Below the pieces are notes generated by a model. It ran no database searches, was not told the DNA's origin, and saw nothing but the letters and a program-made list of their open reading frames with translations. From contig NW_026947491.1 of NCBI RefSeq assembly GCF_034190915.1, positions 26,786,101 to 26,850,100 on the forward strand: a DNA stretch of 64,000 bases, in the 5' to 3' direction. Source of the DNA: Cavia porcellus. Its lineage: Eukaryota; Chordata; Mammalia; Rodentia; Caviidae. The position numbers and the translations under genes are program-made. How positions within the stretch are numbered: the stretch's first letter is position 1; the number at the start of each line of letters is the position of its first letter. Below are positions 22,591 through 34,616 of the stretch, piece by piece.

Positions 22591-22720
22591 GTCTTTTTCT
22601 TTTTTTGGAGATTTTTCCAACCAGTTTGCTAGGTTTGGCCTTGAACTCACAAGTCAAAGAGTATGACAATTTCAAGGACATTTTGGCATGGGTCACTATG
22701 TTGCTTTTTCAAGGGGTCCC

Positions 22721-23105
22721 TGTCTTGGTTACTTTGCTGAGACAAAGTACCTGATGCCCAGAGTTAAAGAAGAAAAATTTATTTGGCTCACAGTTTGTAG
22801 ACGTTTTAGTTCATAGTTGGCTGGTGCTAAGGCAGAGTGCCATAGCAGATGGGAAACAGTTCATGGCAGCAGAAGGCAGCAAAAGCACCCAAGCAGCAAG
22901 CAGCAAGGGACAAGCAACAACAACAACCTTCTTTCTGTCTCTCATATTTATCCAAACTACCCACCCATAGGATAAGGACCATTACCACACCCGTAACCTA
23001 GACCACATTTTTGATTCTAGCATCACACACCCTAAATCCAGCCACCTCTGAAAACCCACCTATGACTACATGAGGCTTTGGGGGAACACAAAGCCATAAC
23101 AATTC
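22721..23105 (+). repeat. Dispersed rodent repeat (URR1-like), copy 3
   Basis: Starts TCTTGGTTACTTTGCTGAG, has AATTTATTTGGCTCACAG and GGCAGAAGGCAGCAAAAGC (as AGCAGAAGGCAGC), and ends GGAACACAAAGCCATAACA. It is the third same-orientation copy within 2 kb. Confidence 0.55.
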
Positions 23106-23113
23106 TATTAATC

Positions 23114-23196
23114 TTTTTTTTTTTTACTGTGAATCAAACTCAGGACCCTGCACTTGCCAGGCAGGCACTTATGCTGCTGACCTATATTGCTGGCCC
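23114..23196 (-). mobile_element. ID SINE (older)
   Basis: T tail, then AATCAAACTCAGGACCCTG and GCCAGGCAGGCACTTATGC. Confidence 0.65.
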
Positions 23197-23792
23197 AAAA
23201 CCATTAATCTTTATCAGAAAATACTAATTTTAACACAAACTGAGTGTTATACTCTGTTTGTTGTACTCAATTTAAACATAATTTTAACTAACTTATTTTC
23301 TGGTTTCCTAGCTCTTTCAAATTAAAAGCAAAAAATTAGAAGCACGGTAAAAATTATTGAAAGAAATAGTTGGGTGTGTTTGCTCAGAGGTTGAGAGTAC
23401 AAGGAAAAACAAAAATAAAGAAATATAAGGAATAAACTCTTAGATACCTGGAATAATTTGGTGGGCAAACACATGTCCAGTCTTTATTGTTGTTAATTGT
23501 AGGATGTTCATTATAATAACACAGAGTGATCAATCAAGAAAAATCCAGAATGTAGTATGCAAATTTTGCATAAGAGAGATTACCATTAAAAATTACACAT
23601 AAAATTTGTGCTCAAAGAGGACATCTATGACCTGGTTTTATTTTCTTTTATTTATAAGTTGATATGAAGAGTTATTTGGTTTTGTTGAAGATGGTACAGG
23701 AAAGGGTGGAGGGTTCAGTACCACAATCAAGAGTGAAGATGGAGCTTAAAAAGGGAGCAGGGAAGAAAAGCTTTGTAAATCCCAGAGTTAGG

Positions 23793-23907
23793 GGGGCTGG
23801 GGATTTAGCTCAGCGGCATAAGCACCTGCCTTGCAAGTAGGCAGTCGTGAGTTCGATGATCCCCGGTACTGATAAAAAGGAAAAAGACAAAAAAAAAAAA
23901 AAAAAAA
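23793..23907 (+). mobile_element. ID SINE, young, with long A tail
   Basis: Full-length copy with the direct repeat AATCCCAGAGTTA on both sides. It has a 3-base GAT duplication in the B box (TTCGATGATCCCC), which may weaken polymerase III promotion. Confidence 0.9.
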
Positions 23908-24196
23908 AATCCCAGAGTTAGTGACAAGTCCCCAGGTTGGTTATTGTTTGTTATCCCCTTCTGGTTTCCTTGGAAGCAAATGTGCTTCTCTGCATGTGTT
24001 CTTGCATCCCAAGCAAAGTGAGAATGTTATTTTCCCTCCACACTTCTTCAGAGAAGAGAACTCCAAGGGAGGGTCTAGAAAGGTTCCCAAGTCCTATTCC
24101 CTTAGCTCTGCAGCAAAGCAAGCAAAGAAGCACTTGGGCATCCATCCATCTCAGTCTGGTTAGAAAGCCAAAGGGCTTACTATAAAAACCTCAAAA

Positions 24197-24290
24197 GAGT
24201 GGACAGGGATTTGGCTCAATGGTGTAAGTGCCTGCCTGCTGAGCGCCAGGTTGTGAGTTCGATCCCAGGTACAACAACAAACAAACAAAC
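24197..24290 (+). mobile_element. ID SINE (intermediate age)
   Basis: GGGATTTGGCTCAATGGTG ... GAGTTCGATCCCAGGTAC with a CAAA tail. AACCTCAAAAGA/AACCCTCAAAGGA flank it as an imperfect target duplication. Confidence 0.8.
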
Positions 24291-24461
24291 CCTCAAAGGA
24301 TTTTCTAACCTTATCAAATATCCAAATTGCCTGGATGGCTTAATAAAACAGAGATTATTAGTATAGTACCTACCTCCAGTCTACAATTTAGTAAGACTGG
24401 GTGGGCCTAAGGATTTGCATCCTAACAAGTTCCCAGCTGATGCTAAGAATGAAGGTTCTGA

Positions 24462-24566
24462 GGGGCTGGGGATTTAGCTCAGCGGCATAAGCGCTTACCT
24501 TGCAAGCGGGCAGTCCTGAGTTCAATCCTTGGTACCGATAAAAATGAAAAAGACAAAAAAAAAAAA
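24462..24566 (+). mobile_element. ID SINE, young
   Basis: Full-length copy flanked by AGAATGAAGGTTCT and AGAATGCAGGTTCT. Confidence 0.9.
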
Positions 24567-25315
24567 GAATGCAGGTTCTAGAACAGACTTTGAGAACCTC
24601 TACAGATATGGTTCTCAGTCCCAAATAAACATCAAAATCACTGGTGAGGCTTAACAAGTAAGAACAAATTCCTGAGAGCCCCATGCCAGAACCCAATTGG
24701 TTTACTTGAGTTCCAGAGTCCCTATAAGTATCAGGTATTTAAGACATACCCAGAGAGCTTTTTCAGCAATTAAATGTGAATTCTATTGTATGCTAATTTT
24801 TATTTAATTTTTGATGATATTTTTCTTTCTTTAAAATACTTTTCTGTATTGTCTCTTAAGCACATAAAATAAGTACTTTTGTAAAGGACAGTCTCACAAT
24901 TCTAATATGTAAAAATGCTATGGCACAGCTACGTAAATCATCAGAGTATTTCCATGGCAACAACATGAAAACTTTTTTAAAAAGCCCAAATGGAGCTATC
25001 ATAAGATTCTTTCATATTTATCCTTTAGAAATCAATAGTTTTCATCTATCAATTTCTTATTAGCAATGTAATCAGACATATAGCTCACATGCTTACCAAA
25101 ATGAAGTAAATTAGATTTCCCCAGGTGGCATTATTTCCCCTGTATTCTCCATAGACTGGTTTTTACAATGTGGTTTTCTTCATAGTTATCTAATTAAGTA
25201 ACAAAGCTTTAAAGTAGAACAAATTTCTTATTTTTTAAGTGTTACAGAACAAGAAGCAAGGTTGCCACCTCAGTGATACTACCTGAAGGTAAGTTATAGA
25301 TTAAATAACATGGAA

Positions 25316-25420
25316 GCTGGTCATGGTGTCACATGCCTGTCATCCCTGCTCTGAGAGGTTGAAGGATTACAGTTCCAGCCCAGCCCAAGCAGCTTAGCAA
25401 GCTGTGTCTCAAAAAATTTT
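25316..25420 (+). mobile_element. B1-type SINE, diverged
   Basis: AAGCTGGTCATGGTGTCACATG and GTGTCTCAAAAAATTTT. Confidence 0.6.
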
Positions 25421-25483
25421 AGAAATGGCTGGGGATGTTGGTCAGTGCAAATGTGTTGGATCCAAACCCCTGTAGAGAGTGGT

Positions 25484-25622
25484 GGGGGAAGGAGAGGGGA
25501 GGAGTTGGGGAGAGGGGGGGAGAAAAGGGAAGGGAAGGAAAGGATAGGAAAGGAAAGGAAAAAATAGAGAGGGAGGGAGGGAAGGGGAGAAAGAAAGGAA
25601 AAAAGAGTAGAAAAAAGAAGAT
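25484..25622. repeat. Polypurine (GA-rich) tract
   Basis: Nearly 140 bases of almost pure A/G on the plus strand, made of GGAAA and GGGA units. The open frames read through it are low-complexity artefacts. Confidence 0.85.
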
Positions 25623-26245
25623 ATGAAGTGCATAATTTTGTGTTTTTCTTTTTTTTATTAAATTTTGTGTTTTTCTTCAATCTCTGATGTTCTCTCTTAC
25701 TTCTGGATTAGATTTCTTGGTAATAGACTTAAATTTTGTTCAACCTGTTTAAAATGAACCACTGCACAAGTAAGTTAAAAAGTAGCTAATGAGCTAACAT
25801 CTAAATTGTGGTTACTGTGGAATCTGTAGGCTTGGTACTGAACTCAGGACTGCTGAGGTTACATAATAGTGAGCTATTAGAGACCTGAGGGGAAAATCAC
25901 AGCACAGAGTCATTAAGACAGTATGAAACAGTGTTTCATCACTTATATGTGCAATGACAAAGGACACAAAAACACTCTGAAAATTAACTTAATTGTAAAA
26001 TTATTTTCATCATCACATGTTATATTAAGGAGTTGCTTTGGTTGCTAAGTAGATAATAGAGAAGGCCAAAGTAGTAAGCCCGGTTAAAATGTGTGCAAAT
26101 GCTTTACAAATTGCTTATTTTCTAATCCAATCACAGTGTTAAGAAGTGGCACTTTTAATAGGAAGAGAAGACAGCCAAAAAGATGATTTGAGTAAATTCC
26201 CCAGAAATTTCTAAAACTGTATTACATGTTTTCTTTTTTCTTTCT

Positions 26246-26393
26246 GTCTTTTTAAGACAGAGTTTCACTATGCAGTTCAGCCTGGCCTTGAACTCACTTC
26301 GTAGCCCAGGCTGGTTTCAAATTCACAGCAATATTCCTGCCTTGGCTTCCAGAGGGCTGGGATTGCAGGCGTGCATCACCATGCTCAGCTGTG
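26246..26393 (-). mobile_element. B1-type SINE
   Basis: AAGACAGAGTTTCACTATGC and GGGCTGGGATTGCAGGCG in reverse. Confidence 0.75.
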
Positions 26394-26874
26394 TTACACC
26401 TTTTGTAACCAAAAACTACCAGTCTAGTCCTTTGGATTTGGTACTTTCCCCAACAGAAAATTGACAGTCAGTCAATTGGTGGAAGAAGGAAAAAGGAAGA
26501 AGCAACTGCTAGGAGAAAATGCTAGGAGAAAAGCGTATCTCCTTGGCCCTGGAGGAGTCTGAGTGCTAGAGAGCAACAGCTAGTAGTCAGCCGTGGTTCT
26601 TCTCCAAGGGTCAGGTGATTTCACCTTCCAAATCTCCTAGGCCTGAAAGCTCAGTGCTTGCTCAGGAAGCTCAGATCCAGCTCCCACCTGACCCAGGCAG
26701 GTAGCTCCCTCATTAGAAGGATAGGAGCTGAGGCAGGTAGCCTCAGTTCAGACCCTGGTATCCCCTGAGGTTGGTTGTTTGATCTCAAGCAAGACATTTT
26801 ATCTCTTGACATCTCACTCATAACCAAGAACTATAACGGCACGTCTTAAAGTGTGTTATAAGGGCACAGTGCTA

Positions 26875-27272
26875 TGGCCTGTGTCTAGATGTCCCCCCAA
26901 AGCTTCATGCAGTCCTGGGTGGGGCTTTTTCAGAGATGGCTGGATCTAGAGTGTGTGACACTGGAATTGATTCATGGTGCAAAACTAGGCTCAAGGGCAC
27001 TGGGATTAAGGGTGTGAGTGTTGCCCATCCTGAGTAGCTTGGATAAAATAAACATGCTGATAAGGTCCCTGTTTGTCTGCCTTTTTCTGTCTTCTGCCTA
27101 CCATGAACAGTTTCTTGTCTGCAATGCTCCTCTGCCATGCCACCCTGCCTTGGAGCCAGCTGACTATGGATTGAAACCTCTACAAACTTCAAGCCCAATA
27201 AATCTTTTCTTCTTTAACTTTGGTTATCAGATATTCTGTCTTAGCTATGAGAAAAGTAGCTAAGACAGCATG
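26875..27272 (+). repeat. MaLR-like solo LTR
   Basis: A roughly 400-bp unit with CTATGGCCTGTGTCTAGATG at the start, GGATTGAAACCTCTACAAAC near 27168, AATAAATC at 27198 and GCTAAGACAGC at the end. The layout matches a MaLR-class LTR in plus orientation. Confidence 0.5.
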
Positions 27273-27429
27273 TAAAGTACTTAGAACAGCTTCTGGCTGG
27301 CATGTAGACAATTTCTAACAGCTCCCAGGGACCCCCAACAGCTGCTGCCCAGGACAGACTGAAACTGATGACTTCTAATACAAGACTAGAGCAAGTGATA
27401 TGGAGGTTAACTGTTTTATGTCAGATGCC

Positions 27430-27960
27430 TATGGAATGCTCAGACAGCTGGTAACATTTGATTTCTGAGTGTGTCCACAGGGACACCGCCAAAAGATGTT
27501 AGCATTTGGACTGAGTGACTTTGCCCTGGCCAGTGGGGACAGCCACCACTCAGTGCATAGAGGGTCCAGATGGAGCAGAGCAGACGACGAATGCCAGATT
27601 TGCTCTCGGCTAAAGCCAGGACATTCATTTTCAGCGCATTTGTCCTTGACCGTCTGTGCTCCTGGCACTCAGGCCTTCCGACAGGAACAGCAGTGGCACC
27701 ATTGGCTTTCCTAGGCCTCCAGCTAGCAGACAGATCAAAGGACTTTTCACCTCCCTATCAAATGAAGCTGCCACTCATAAAGATTGTCCTCTCCATGCAT
27801 GAATGGTAGACAGACATCCTGTCGGCTCAGTTTTTCTGGAGTCCCAGTCACGCCTCTCAAGTTCCTGACCCACAGAAAATATAATTTTGTGAGAAAATAA
27901 AAGTTGTTTTAAGCACTAAATTGGGAGCTCACTGGTTATGCAGCAACAGATAACACAGGA
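27430..27960 (+). repeat. MLT1-like ancient LTR
   Basis: GGCTTTCCTAGGCCTCCAGC, TGTGAGAAAATAAAAG and a terminal CAGCAACAGATAACACAGG resemble an ancient MLT-type LTR. It is strongly diverged. Confidence 0.45.
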
Positions 27961-27999
27961 CTCCAGCCCTCCATAGATGGCAGCTAATAATGGACGTCT

Positions 28000-28990
28000 C
28001 AATTGCCTCTCTCCTGTCCCGGCCTCACACCGCAAAGGAACCACGTCCACCCAAATTAAACAAACTAAAAGCCCAAAAAGTCATCTTTTCTCAACATTTC
28101 CTCCTCTGACTTGACCAGCTTCATGAATATATGAATAAGAGCATTTCTGAAATAGAAAGTTCAAAGGGTCTGATAAAAATAAGCTTGGGTTATTTTAAAA
28201 TGAGAAAGAAAGATAAAGAGGAGGAGGCTGCCTGCATGACGAGAGGGAGAAAGACACAGACGGGGAGCAGAGAGGGGCCAGGGCACTCGGGGCTCCAAGG
28301 CCATGGTGACAAGCGGGCTCCTATTCTGTGTGGGAGACAGAGGCTGTCTGTCTGTGAGGAGCAGTTATGACACACGTAGTGCCACCGCTCTGTTCTGAGT
28401 CTTGGTCCTAATAACACCCTTTGGCTGCTACAGAACAAGCAGAAAGACACAGAAGAGACACGGCATCCTAGGTGAGAGATGATAACACTTCTGGCTGAAA
28501 GCCTTGGCAATAAGGAGAACTGGATGGGCTGCAGATGACTCTGGAAGTAGGGACAGCTGAACTTGTCAGTCAGCAGCTGGCGGGGAAAGCAGGCCAGAGG
28601 TGTTCAGATCGAGTGAAGGGAATACGGGAAAGGAGCAAGTTCAAGGGTAGAAATCAGGATTTCTCTTCTGAGTATGTAGGGTGGGATTCAACTTGATATC
28701 TAAGTAAAAATGTCAAGAGGGCAGATGGATATTTGCCCATCCAGAGCAAGAAATTTGTACTGGACACTAGAGGGAAATCAACCTAAAAATACCACTTAGC
28801 GTCGGAGAGCTGCAAAGGCTTCTCTAGCGAGAAAGTGTAGCTGGGAAGAACAGCCAGCCCTGAGCCCTGCCAACCAAGCAGGCCAGAATCAGTGCCAGAG
28901 AAGCCAGATAGGTGACTCCCCCACCTGGTGACCTATGCATGCCTGAAAATCTGAGTTCCACCCCAGAGGTGGCCAGAGCAATGGCAGAGA
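28000..28990. other. Intergenic, unique
   Basis: About 1 kb with few repeats and moderate GC. Small frames without similarity; nothing assigned. Confidence 0.45.
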
Positions 28991-28996
28991 TTAAGC

Positions 28997-29081
28997 TTTT
29001 TGTTGCTGTTGTCCAAGGGATTGAACTCGCGACCTTGCACTTGCCAGGCAGGCACTTTTGACATTGAGCTAAATCCCTGGC
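28997..29081 (-). mobile_element. ID SINE (older)
   Basis: AGGGATTGAACTCGCGACC and TTGAGCTAAATCCCTGGC in reverse; TTAAGCTTT repeats on both sides. Confidence 0.72.
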
Positions 29082-29320
29082 TTTAAGCTTTATTTATTGA
29101 TTTGCAGGCCAGGGGGTAAACCCAGGGCCTCAGCGCCTCTACACTGAGCCGCACCCAATCTGAGGTTAAATTCTCTGCCACTGAGAGCTTTGAAAGTTAA
29201 ATGTATGTGGACGTAAGCTGAGACATGAGAGACATGAGATTCATACCTACTACTAACAACTCCATAAAATATTACATCTGCACAACTAGGTCATTGGTAC
29301 ATCTTTTTTTAAATGTCTTT

Positions 29321-29390
29321 TTTTTTGGTACTGGGGATCAAACTCGAGCTTGCCAGGCAGGCTCTTGGGCCATTGAGCTAAATCCCCAGC
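29321..29390 (-). mobile_element. ID SINE, shortened
   Basis: GGTACTGGGGATCAAACTCG is joined directly to AGCTTGCCAGGCAGG, so about 15 bases of the arm are missing. AAATGTCTTT flanks both ends. Confidence 0.72.
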
Positions 29391-29391
29391 T

Positions 29392-30397
29392 AAAAATGTC
29401 TTTGTATTAGAACATGTTTGCAGTGCATGATGAGATGCAGCGTGGGGAACGGGTCTGTGTGCGTAACACTGCCGTTCTCCTCACGGTGCTGGTGACTGAG
29501 TGCGCTAGACCAGTGCTCTGCCATGGAGTCATGCCCTGAGTCCTTTTCAACACCCATTTTACTACATACATGTCTGCAGCAATGAGTCCATGAGTCATAG
29601 GGACTTGGTGCACACACATAGCACGTCTCAAAAGATGATTGCTCTGTCTTACAGGTGAGCAGGGGCTTTCTTGGTGAGGCCTTCAAGGAAGCATCACAGA
29701 GGGGACAGTGCAGAAGAGGGCGCTTAGGACCCTGAAGGACCAGGAACTTTGTCAGTGGCGGAGGGAACAGAGCATGAAGCAACTGGAAGGGAGCAGCCCA
29801 ATCTCAAGCGTGAGAAACAGCGGTATAGAAGAGCAAACGACAAACACACCAGGGTCTAGGGGTAAAGAGGGGTTCAAAAGGGGCAGGGAGCAAATCATGA
29901 AGTTGGATGCTGTGCGTACTTCTCCTTCCCGCAGCAGATGTGGTCAGCGTGCACTACAAACATGCTACCATAGCAATTGAGAAGCAGGGACCTTGTGGAC
30001 TCGGGCAAGGCAAACTGTTCAGCTGTTGACGTGAGTGAGACTCCCGGATGAACTGGGCTCCTCCTCTGGCCAGAAAGGCCTCCCTGGCCCACAGAGCATC
30101 ACCACAGTGGATGGCACCACTGCTCTGTACCCAGGGCAGATGGCGCAGCCACCAATGTGACCAGCACACGGGGTACAGGTGCTCTGGCAATCCCTCTGGG
30201 AAAGGCCCCCTGCAAATATGTGACTGGAAACACAATAACAGAAAACAGGAGCGAAGGTCCAAAATCCAAAACAAAACTGAGTTCTTGCACCTGGGAGCGA
30301 TCCTGGAGGGAGGCAGCCTGCCTGGTGCTGTGGGTCTGGAACTCCCCGCTCTCTGCTTGTTTCTGCAGTGCTGGGAACTGAACCCAGTCCTTTCTAA
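29392..30397. other. Intergenic, unique
   Basis: Moderate GC. Overlapping frames up to 130 codons on both strands, none recognisable and none favoured by codon pattern. Confidence 0.45.
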
Positions 30398-30505
30398 TTT
30401 TTTAAATTTTGAGACAAGAGTCTGGCAAAGTTGCTGAATTGCCTAGGCTGGGCCTGCACTTGCAGTCCTCCTGCCCCTGCCTCCCAGAGGGCTGAGCTTA
30501 CAGGC
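30398..30505 (-). mobile_element. B1-type SINE, diverged
   Basis: TTTGAGACAAGAGTCTGGC, GCCTAGGCTGGGCC and GGGCTGAGCTTACAGGC. Confidence 0.6.
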
Positions 30506-32159
30506 AGTGCCAAAAGGCTGGCTGTCCTGCTCGTGACAGTCATGTCCCCACACTACTAGGGTGGCTCTGCTATGGGACGCTTTCACCTCATTGCTAGCCA
30601 TAGACACAGCCCTGTGACAGCGCCTCCTCCTGGACTGTGTTGCACCCAAGGTGCAAGAGCATCCCAGGTCTCCCACACAGGGCAGCTGATGGTGGCCTTC
30701 TGGTCATGAGGACACAGCATCTAGTTCAGCAGGCCCACTTGTCTAGACATGGTGACTCCTTCCCTTTTGGAAGGCACTGCTCCCCCCTCCCCCACTCCTT
30801 GTAGACTGACACTCTTGGTTCAGAGCTTCTAAGAGGCAACCTCAAAGAATGATAGAACTATCTCCAGGGCCCTTGCCAAGGTGTAAGTCCTGGACCATGA
30901 GAGATTGCCCTGGTAAAGTCCCCTTTTTCTGGTTATATGCTGTCTCCTTTGCTGAGCCTGCAGGTTGCGTCCCAAACACATGGGGCTCGCAGCCACCACC
31001 AGCCCGGTAGCATTTCTGGGATTTGACCTTAAGGGTCTACTGACCAGAAGGAGAGGCAGAGGTAGCACCTGAGCAGGCACCTGTGTTCTTCAGTCCTGCA
31101 AACAAACAGGACACTGAGTCACTCCTGTGGGTCCAGAGCACCCAGGGGGCCCGACCACCACATTTCTAGTGCAGCGACCCACACGACCCCATCCAAATCT
31201 CAGCATCTTCCTCCTTCCTCCCTCCTTCCAGCACCCTGACCTGGATACAGCAGAACTGGGAGGTGCTGAGGTTCAGTATTTTTTTATTTTTCTTTTGAAA
31301 CAAGGACTCATTATGTAGCTCAGGCTAGTTTCAAACTCGTGGCAATCCTCCTGCCTCAGCTTCCCAAACACTGGGATTACAGGTATGTGTCACTGCACGC
31401 AATTTGGCTGCTCTGAAATGTAAAAATTACTAATTTGATTGCCCCAGCCTTGAAGAGACCAAGAAGCTGCTTGGTGGCTCCACTCTTCCTCTTTGGTTAG
31501 GAAATAATCCTCAGGCATTTGTTTTCTTTCTGCAAAACTCTGCTGCCTCCGGTAGCCGCTCACCCCAATATCCTTTGCTCCTGACTCTTCTCTGAAGGGC
31601 TGGAGATGTCACACTTGTGATGTGTTCCCCCCACCCTGCCAGCATCTCAGCCACGTGTGAAAATGTCAGCACGCATGGACACTGTACATCTCCTGCTCCA
31701 CAGCTGGCCAGGTCCAGCACCCACTCTCATCTTAGAGGCAGCTCCTGGTGTGGGAAATAAGTCCACAGACTCAAATTGTCGGTGCAGACAATAAAGCACT
31801 TAGACGTAAGAGATCTCTGGGGGGCATTTTGTGTCTGCAGGTGGCAGACGTGGGACAAAGCAGGCCCCGGTACAGGGAGAGCGGCTGACCTTCAAACTCC
31901 TGGCTGAGGCTCAGTCTTGCATGACTGATGTATGTGGGCTGGGGTGGCATGTGGCCACATGAGCTGGCGATGGGACGTGGATTCAGACACCAAGTCCCTG
32001 GTTCACTCTGAGGACTGGCAGTGTTCTGGGAAAAGGTGCATTTCTTGGGTCCCAGGATATGATCAAGGGTGGGTAGAGAGTAAATAGGTCATTTAGCCTC
32101 AAATGCAGTTGCTTTGGCTTAGGTTCTAGCCTTGATTTAAAAAAAAAAAAAAATCTACT
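30506..32159. other. Intergenic, one B1
   Basis: Apart from the B1 at 31278, GC-moderate unique sequence with no supported gene. Confidence 0.45.
31278..31402 (-). mobile_element. B1-type SINE
   Basis: GAAACAAGGACTCATTATG, CAATCCTCCTGCCTCAGC and GGGATTACAGGTATG. Confidence 0.75.
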
Positions 32160-32322
32160 TAGCCAGGCAGGGTGGCTCATGCCTGTAATCCCAGCACTTG
32201 GGAGGCTGAGGCAAGAGGATTGTTGCAAGTTTGAGACCAGCCTGGGCTACAAAGTGAGCTCAAGGCCAGCTAGTGGCATAACAAGACCCTGTCTCAAAAA
32301 AAGACAAAAAAAAAAAAAATCT
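32160..32322 (+). mobile_element. B1-type SINE, full length
   Basis: AGCCAGGCAGGGTGGCTCATG to CCCTGTCTCAAAAAAAGAC. It is flanked by AAAAATCTACTT on both sides, a clear target duplication, so it is a relatively young copy. Confidence 0.88.
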
Positions 32323-32647
32323 ACTTCCCAGAAAGGGGAAGTACACCCAGAAAGATCGCACAGGCTGGGACCTGGGCCTCCCACTCTGAGAGCTGGGGTT
32401 GTGGAAGTTGTGGGAGGCGGGCACTGGGGAAGCATTCACTGTGGGGTCCTGGCAGATCCCACAAGGAGACCTGGAGCTGGCAACCCTGCCCGGATGTCCC
32501 GCAGGGAGATGAGGTGGACTTGACCTCACTCCTCTGTGAACCATTCACTAAACACACTGTCTCTCGTGGAGGAGCAGCATCCCCAGCAGCAAGAGGGCAC
32601 AGCTGGGGTATGCACAAGGCTGGGCAGCCTGGGGACGCCACTGCTTA

Positions 32648-32718
32648 ATCTCTCTCTCTCCCTCCTTCCCTGTCTCCCTCCCTGTCTCCTTCCCTCCCTC
32701 TCTCTCTTCCTCTCTGCA
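32648..32718. repeat. Polypyrimidine (CT-rich) tract
   Basis: About 70 bases of C/T in CTCCCTCC and TCTC units on the plus strand. Confidence 0.85.
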
Positions 32719-32768
32719 GGGTGGTACCAGGAACTGAACACAGGACTTTCAGCCTTTGCAAATTTTTT

Positions 32769-32907
32769 GAGCTGATTGTGGTGGTTCATGCCTGTAACTG
32801 CAGCACTCAGGAGGTTGACACAAGAGGATCTCTGTGAGTTTGAGGCCATCCTGGATTACATAGCAAGTTGAAGGCCAACCTGCACTTCATTGCAAGACCT
32901 CTCAAAA
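32769..32907 (+). mobile_element. B1-type SINE (left arm of an inverted pair)
   Basis: GCTGATTGTGGTGGTTCATG to AAGACCTCTCAAAAAAC. Confidence 0.72.
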
Positions 32908-33030
32908 AACTTTTGAGATAGAGTCTTGCTAAGTACCTAAGTTGCCCAGGCTGTGTTCAAATTTTCAATCCACCTGCCTCAGCCTCCCAAGTCACAGGAT
33001 TATAGGTATGCACCACCATGCCTGGCCAAT
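32908..33030 (-). mobile_element. B1-type SINE (right arm of an inverted pair)
   Basis: TTTTGAGATAGAGTCTTGC to ATGCACCACCATGCCTGGCC in reverse, abutting the tail of the plus-strand copy. Confidence 0.75.
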
Positions 33031-33052
33031 ATTACTCTTCTCTCAAGAGTTA

Positions 33053-33164
33053 TCTTTTTTTTTCTTTTCCGTTTTTGTTTGGTTGATTTTTGATACTGAG
33101 AATCGAACTCAGGGCTTGTGGTTGCCAGGCAAGCACTATGCCACTGAGGTATATTCCCCACCTC
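33053..33164 (-). mobile_element. ID SINE (older)
   Basis: GAGAATCGAACTCAGGGCTTG and GCCACTGAGGTATATTCCCC in reverse. Confidence 0.68.
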
Positions 33165-33356
33165 AAGGGTCATCTTTAAAGTTCAATAGTATTATTTCTC
33201 CATAGCTAATTTACTATGTATGTCGTTGGGTTACTACTCTTTATAAAATAATTTCTGAAAGAGATTGTATAATAACACTATCTGAAGCATAGATTCTATT
33301 CTTTGGATTCTATAAGTAACATTCAAGAATCTGCAACCTTTAGAAACTTAAAACTT

Positions 33357-33451
33357 GGGGCTGAGGATTTAGCTCAGCGGCAAAAGCACCTGCCTTGCAA
33401 GCAGGCGGTCCTGAGTTCGATCCTTGGTACCGATAAAAATGAAAAAGACAA

Positions 33452-33479
<28 letters not shown>
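33357..33479 (+). mobile_element. ID SINE, young
   Basis: Full-length copy flanked by AAACTTAAAACTT on both sides, with a long A-rich tail ending in AAAAG units. Confidence 0.9.
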
Positions 33480-33482
<3 letters not shown>

Positions 33483-33492
33483 CTTAAAACTT

Positions 33493-33575
33493 AGGGCCCG
33501 AGGTACAGCTCATGGCAGAGCACTTGCCTGATACGCTCAGGCCCCTGGCCAATCTCTGATGCCTCCTCAAAGAAT
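33493..33575 (+). mobile_element. ID-like SINE, degraded
   Basis: CGAGGTACAGCTCATGGCAGAG directly follows the young ID; the B box is decayed. Confidence 0.45.
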
Positions 33576-34271
33576 TGAAAACCACCCTGGCAACTTGCAC
33601 CCAATCAAAGGTGTTCCTAAATGGATGGTGTCAGTCAAAGCACTTGTCACTAGATGGCACTACTGACAAAGAAATACTTTCACACCTAGCCTCCTCAATC
33701 AGAACCCCAAAGATGCAGTCTACTGTCTCTAAATCTTTCTTGGGCGTTTACACCTTGTTAAGCCCCAAGAAACTTTCCATTTAAAAAGGACCCATGAGGC
33801 CTTATGCAGAATCCCACAGTGGACTTACCTGTGCCTGCCTTACCTCTCCCCCATGGTATGGGAGCGCTGGCAGCTACAGGCGCCCCAGAGCTGCGGCAGA
33901 ACCAAAGCCAAGTCATGTGAACAGGCTCTTGGGACCAGAGCAAGGCCCACCCGCCAGGTGTCAGGCCATGTTTTCTTCCCTGTTAACCACAGCACAGACA
34001 GCTCTGAGAATGTTTCGCTTTCAGTATTCTCAGCAAAACAGAGGCCTTGCCCTTTTGACCCTGCCATGCACTTCTGTTCTTTTTATGGTGCATAAATAAA
34101 AAAGCAAACCACGCCGGGCTGTCACTGCCTCTCCGTCAGAGAAGTCAGGTCCTACCAGGTCCCAGCTTTTCTGTATCTGTTCTGTGTCTTAATCTCCCAT
34201 TACCCCCTCTTGGCACCCCTGCTCCCCACACAGGTTGCAGTAGCAGCACTATACATGTTTGAGAGAAGCAA

Positions 34272-34490
34272 GCCCAGGCATGGTGGCATGGGCTAGCAAC
34301 TCCACACCCAGAATGCTGAGGCAGAAGGGTTCAAAGCCAACCAGGACTAGGAGCTGGGGATTTAGCTCAGCGGCATAAGCGCCTGCCTTGCAAGCAGGTG
34401 GTCGTGAGTTTCATCCCCGGTACTGATAAAAATGAAAAAGACAAAAAACAAAAAAAACAAAGCCAACCAGGACTGCACAGTGAGACTATA
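34272..34490 (+). mobile_element. B1-type SINE split by an ID
   Basis: Left part CCCAGGCATGGTGGCATGG to CAACCAGGACT (34348); right part resumes at 34464 with CAACCAGGACTGCACAGTG. Confidence 0.75.
34350..34458 (+). mobile_element. ID SINE, young, inserted in a B1
   Basis: Full-length copy. The 17-base duplication CAAAGCCAACCAGGACT on both sides lies inside a B1-type SINE, giving a clear order of insertion. Confidence 0.92.
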
Positions 34491-34616
34491 AATAAAAGGT
34501 GCATACAGTAACCTATTCACAGTAAAGGGCCAGGCAACAAAACCGAACGCCCTCTATGCCCATCCATGGCTCTAGACCACAGCAAGACTGTCTCAAAAAG
34601 ACAAAAAAAGAAAAAA

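Noticed and set aside
25435..25633. Frames through the purine tract at 25.5 kb
   Set aside because: Low-complexity Lys/Glu/Gly or Pro/Ser/Phe translation of a GA-rich repeat.
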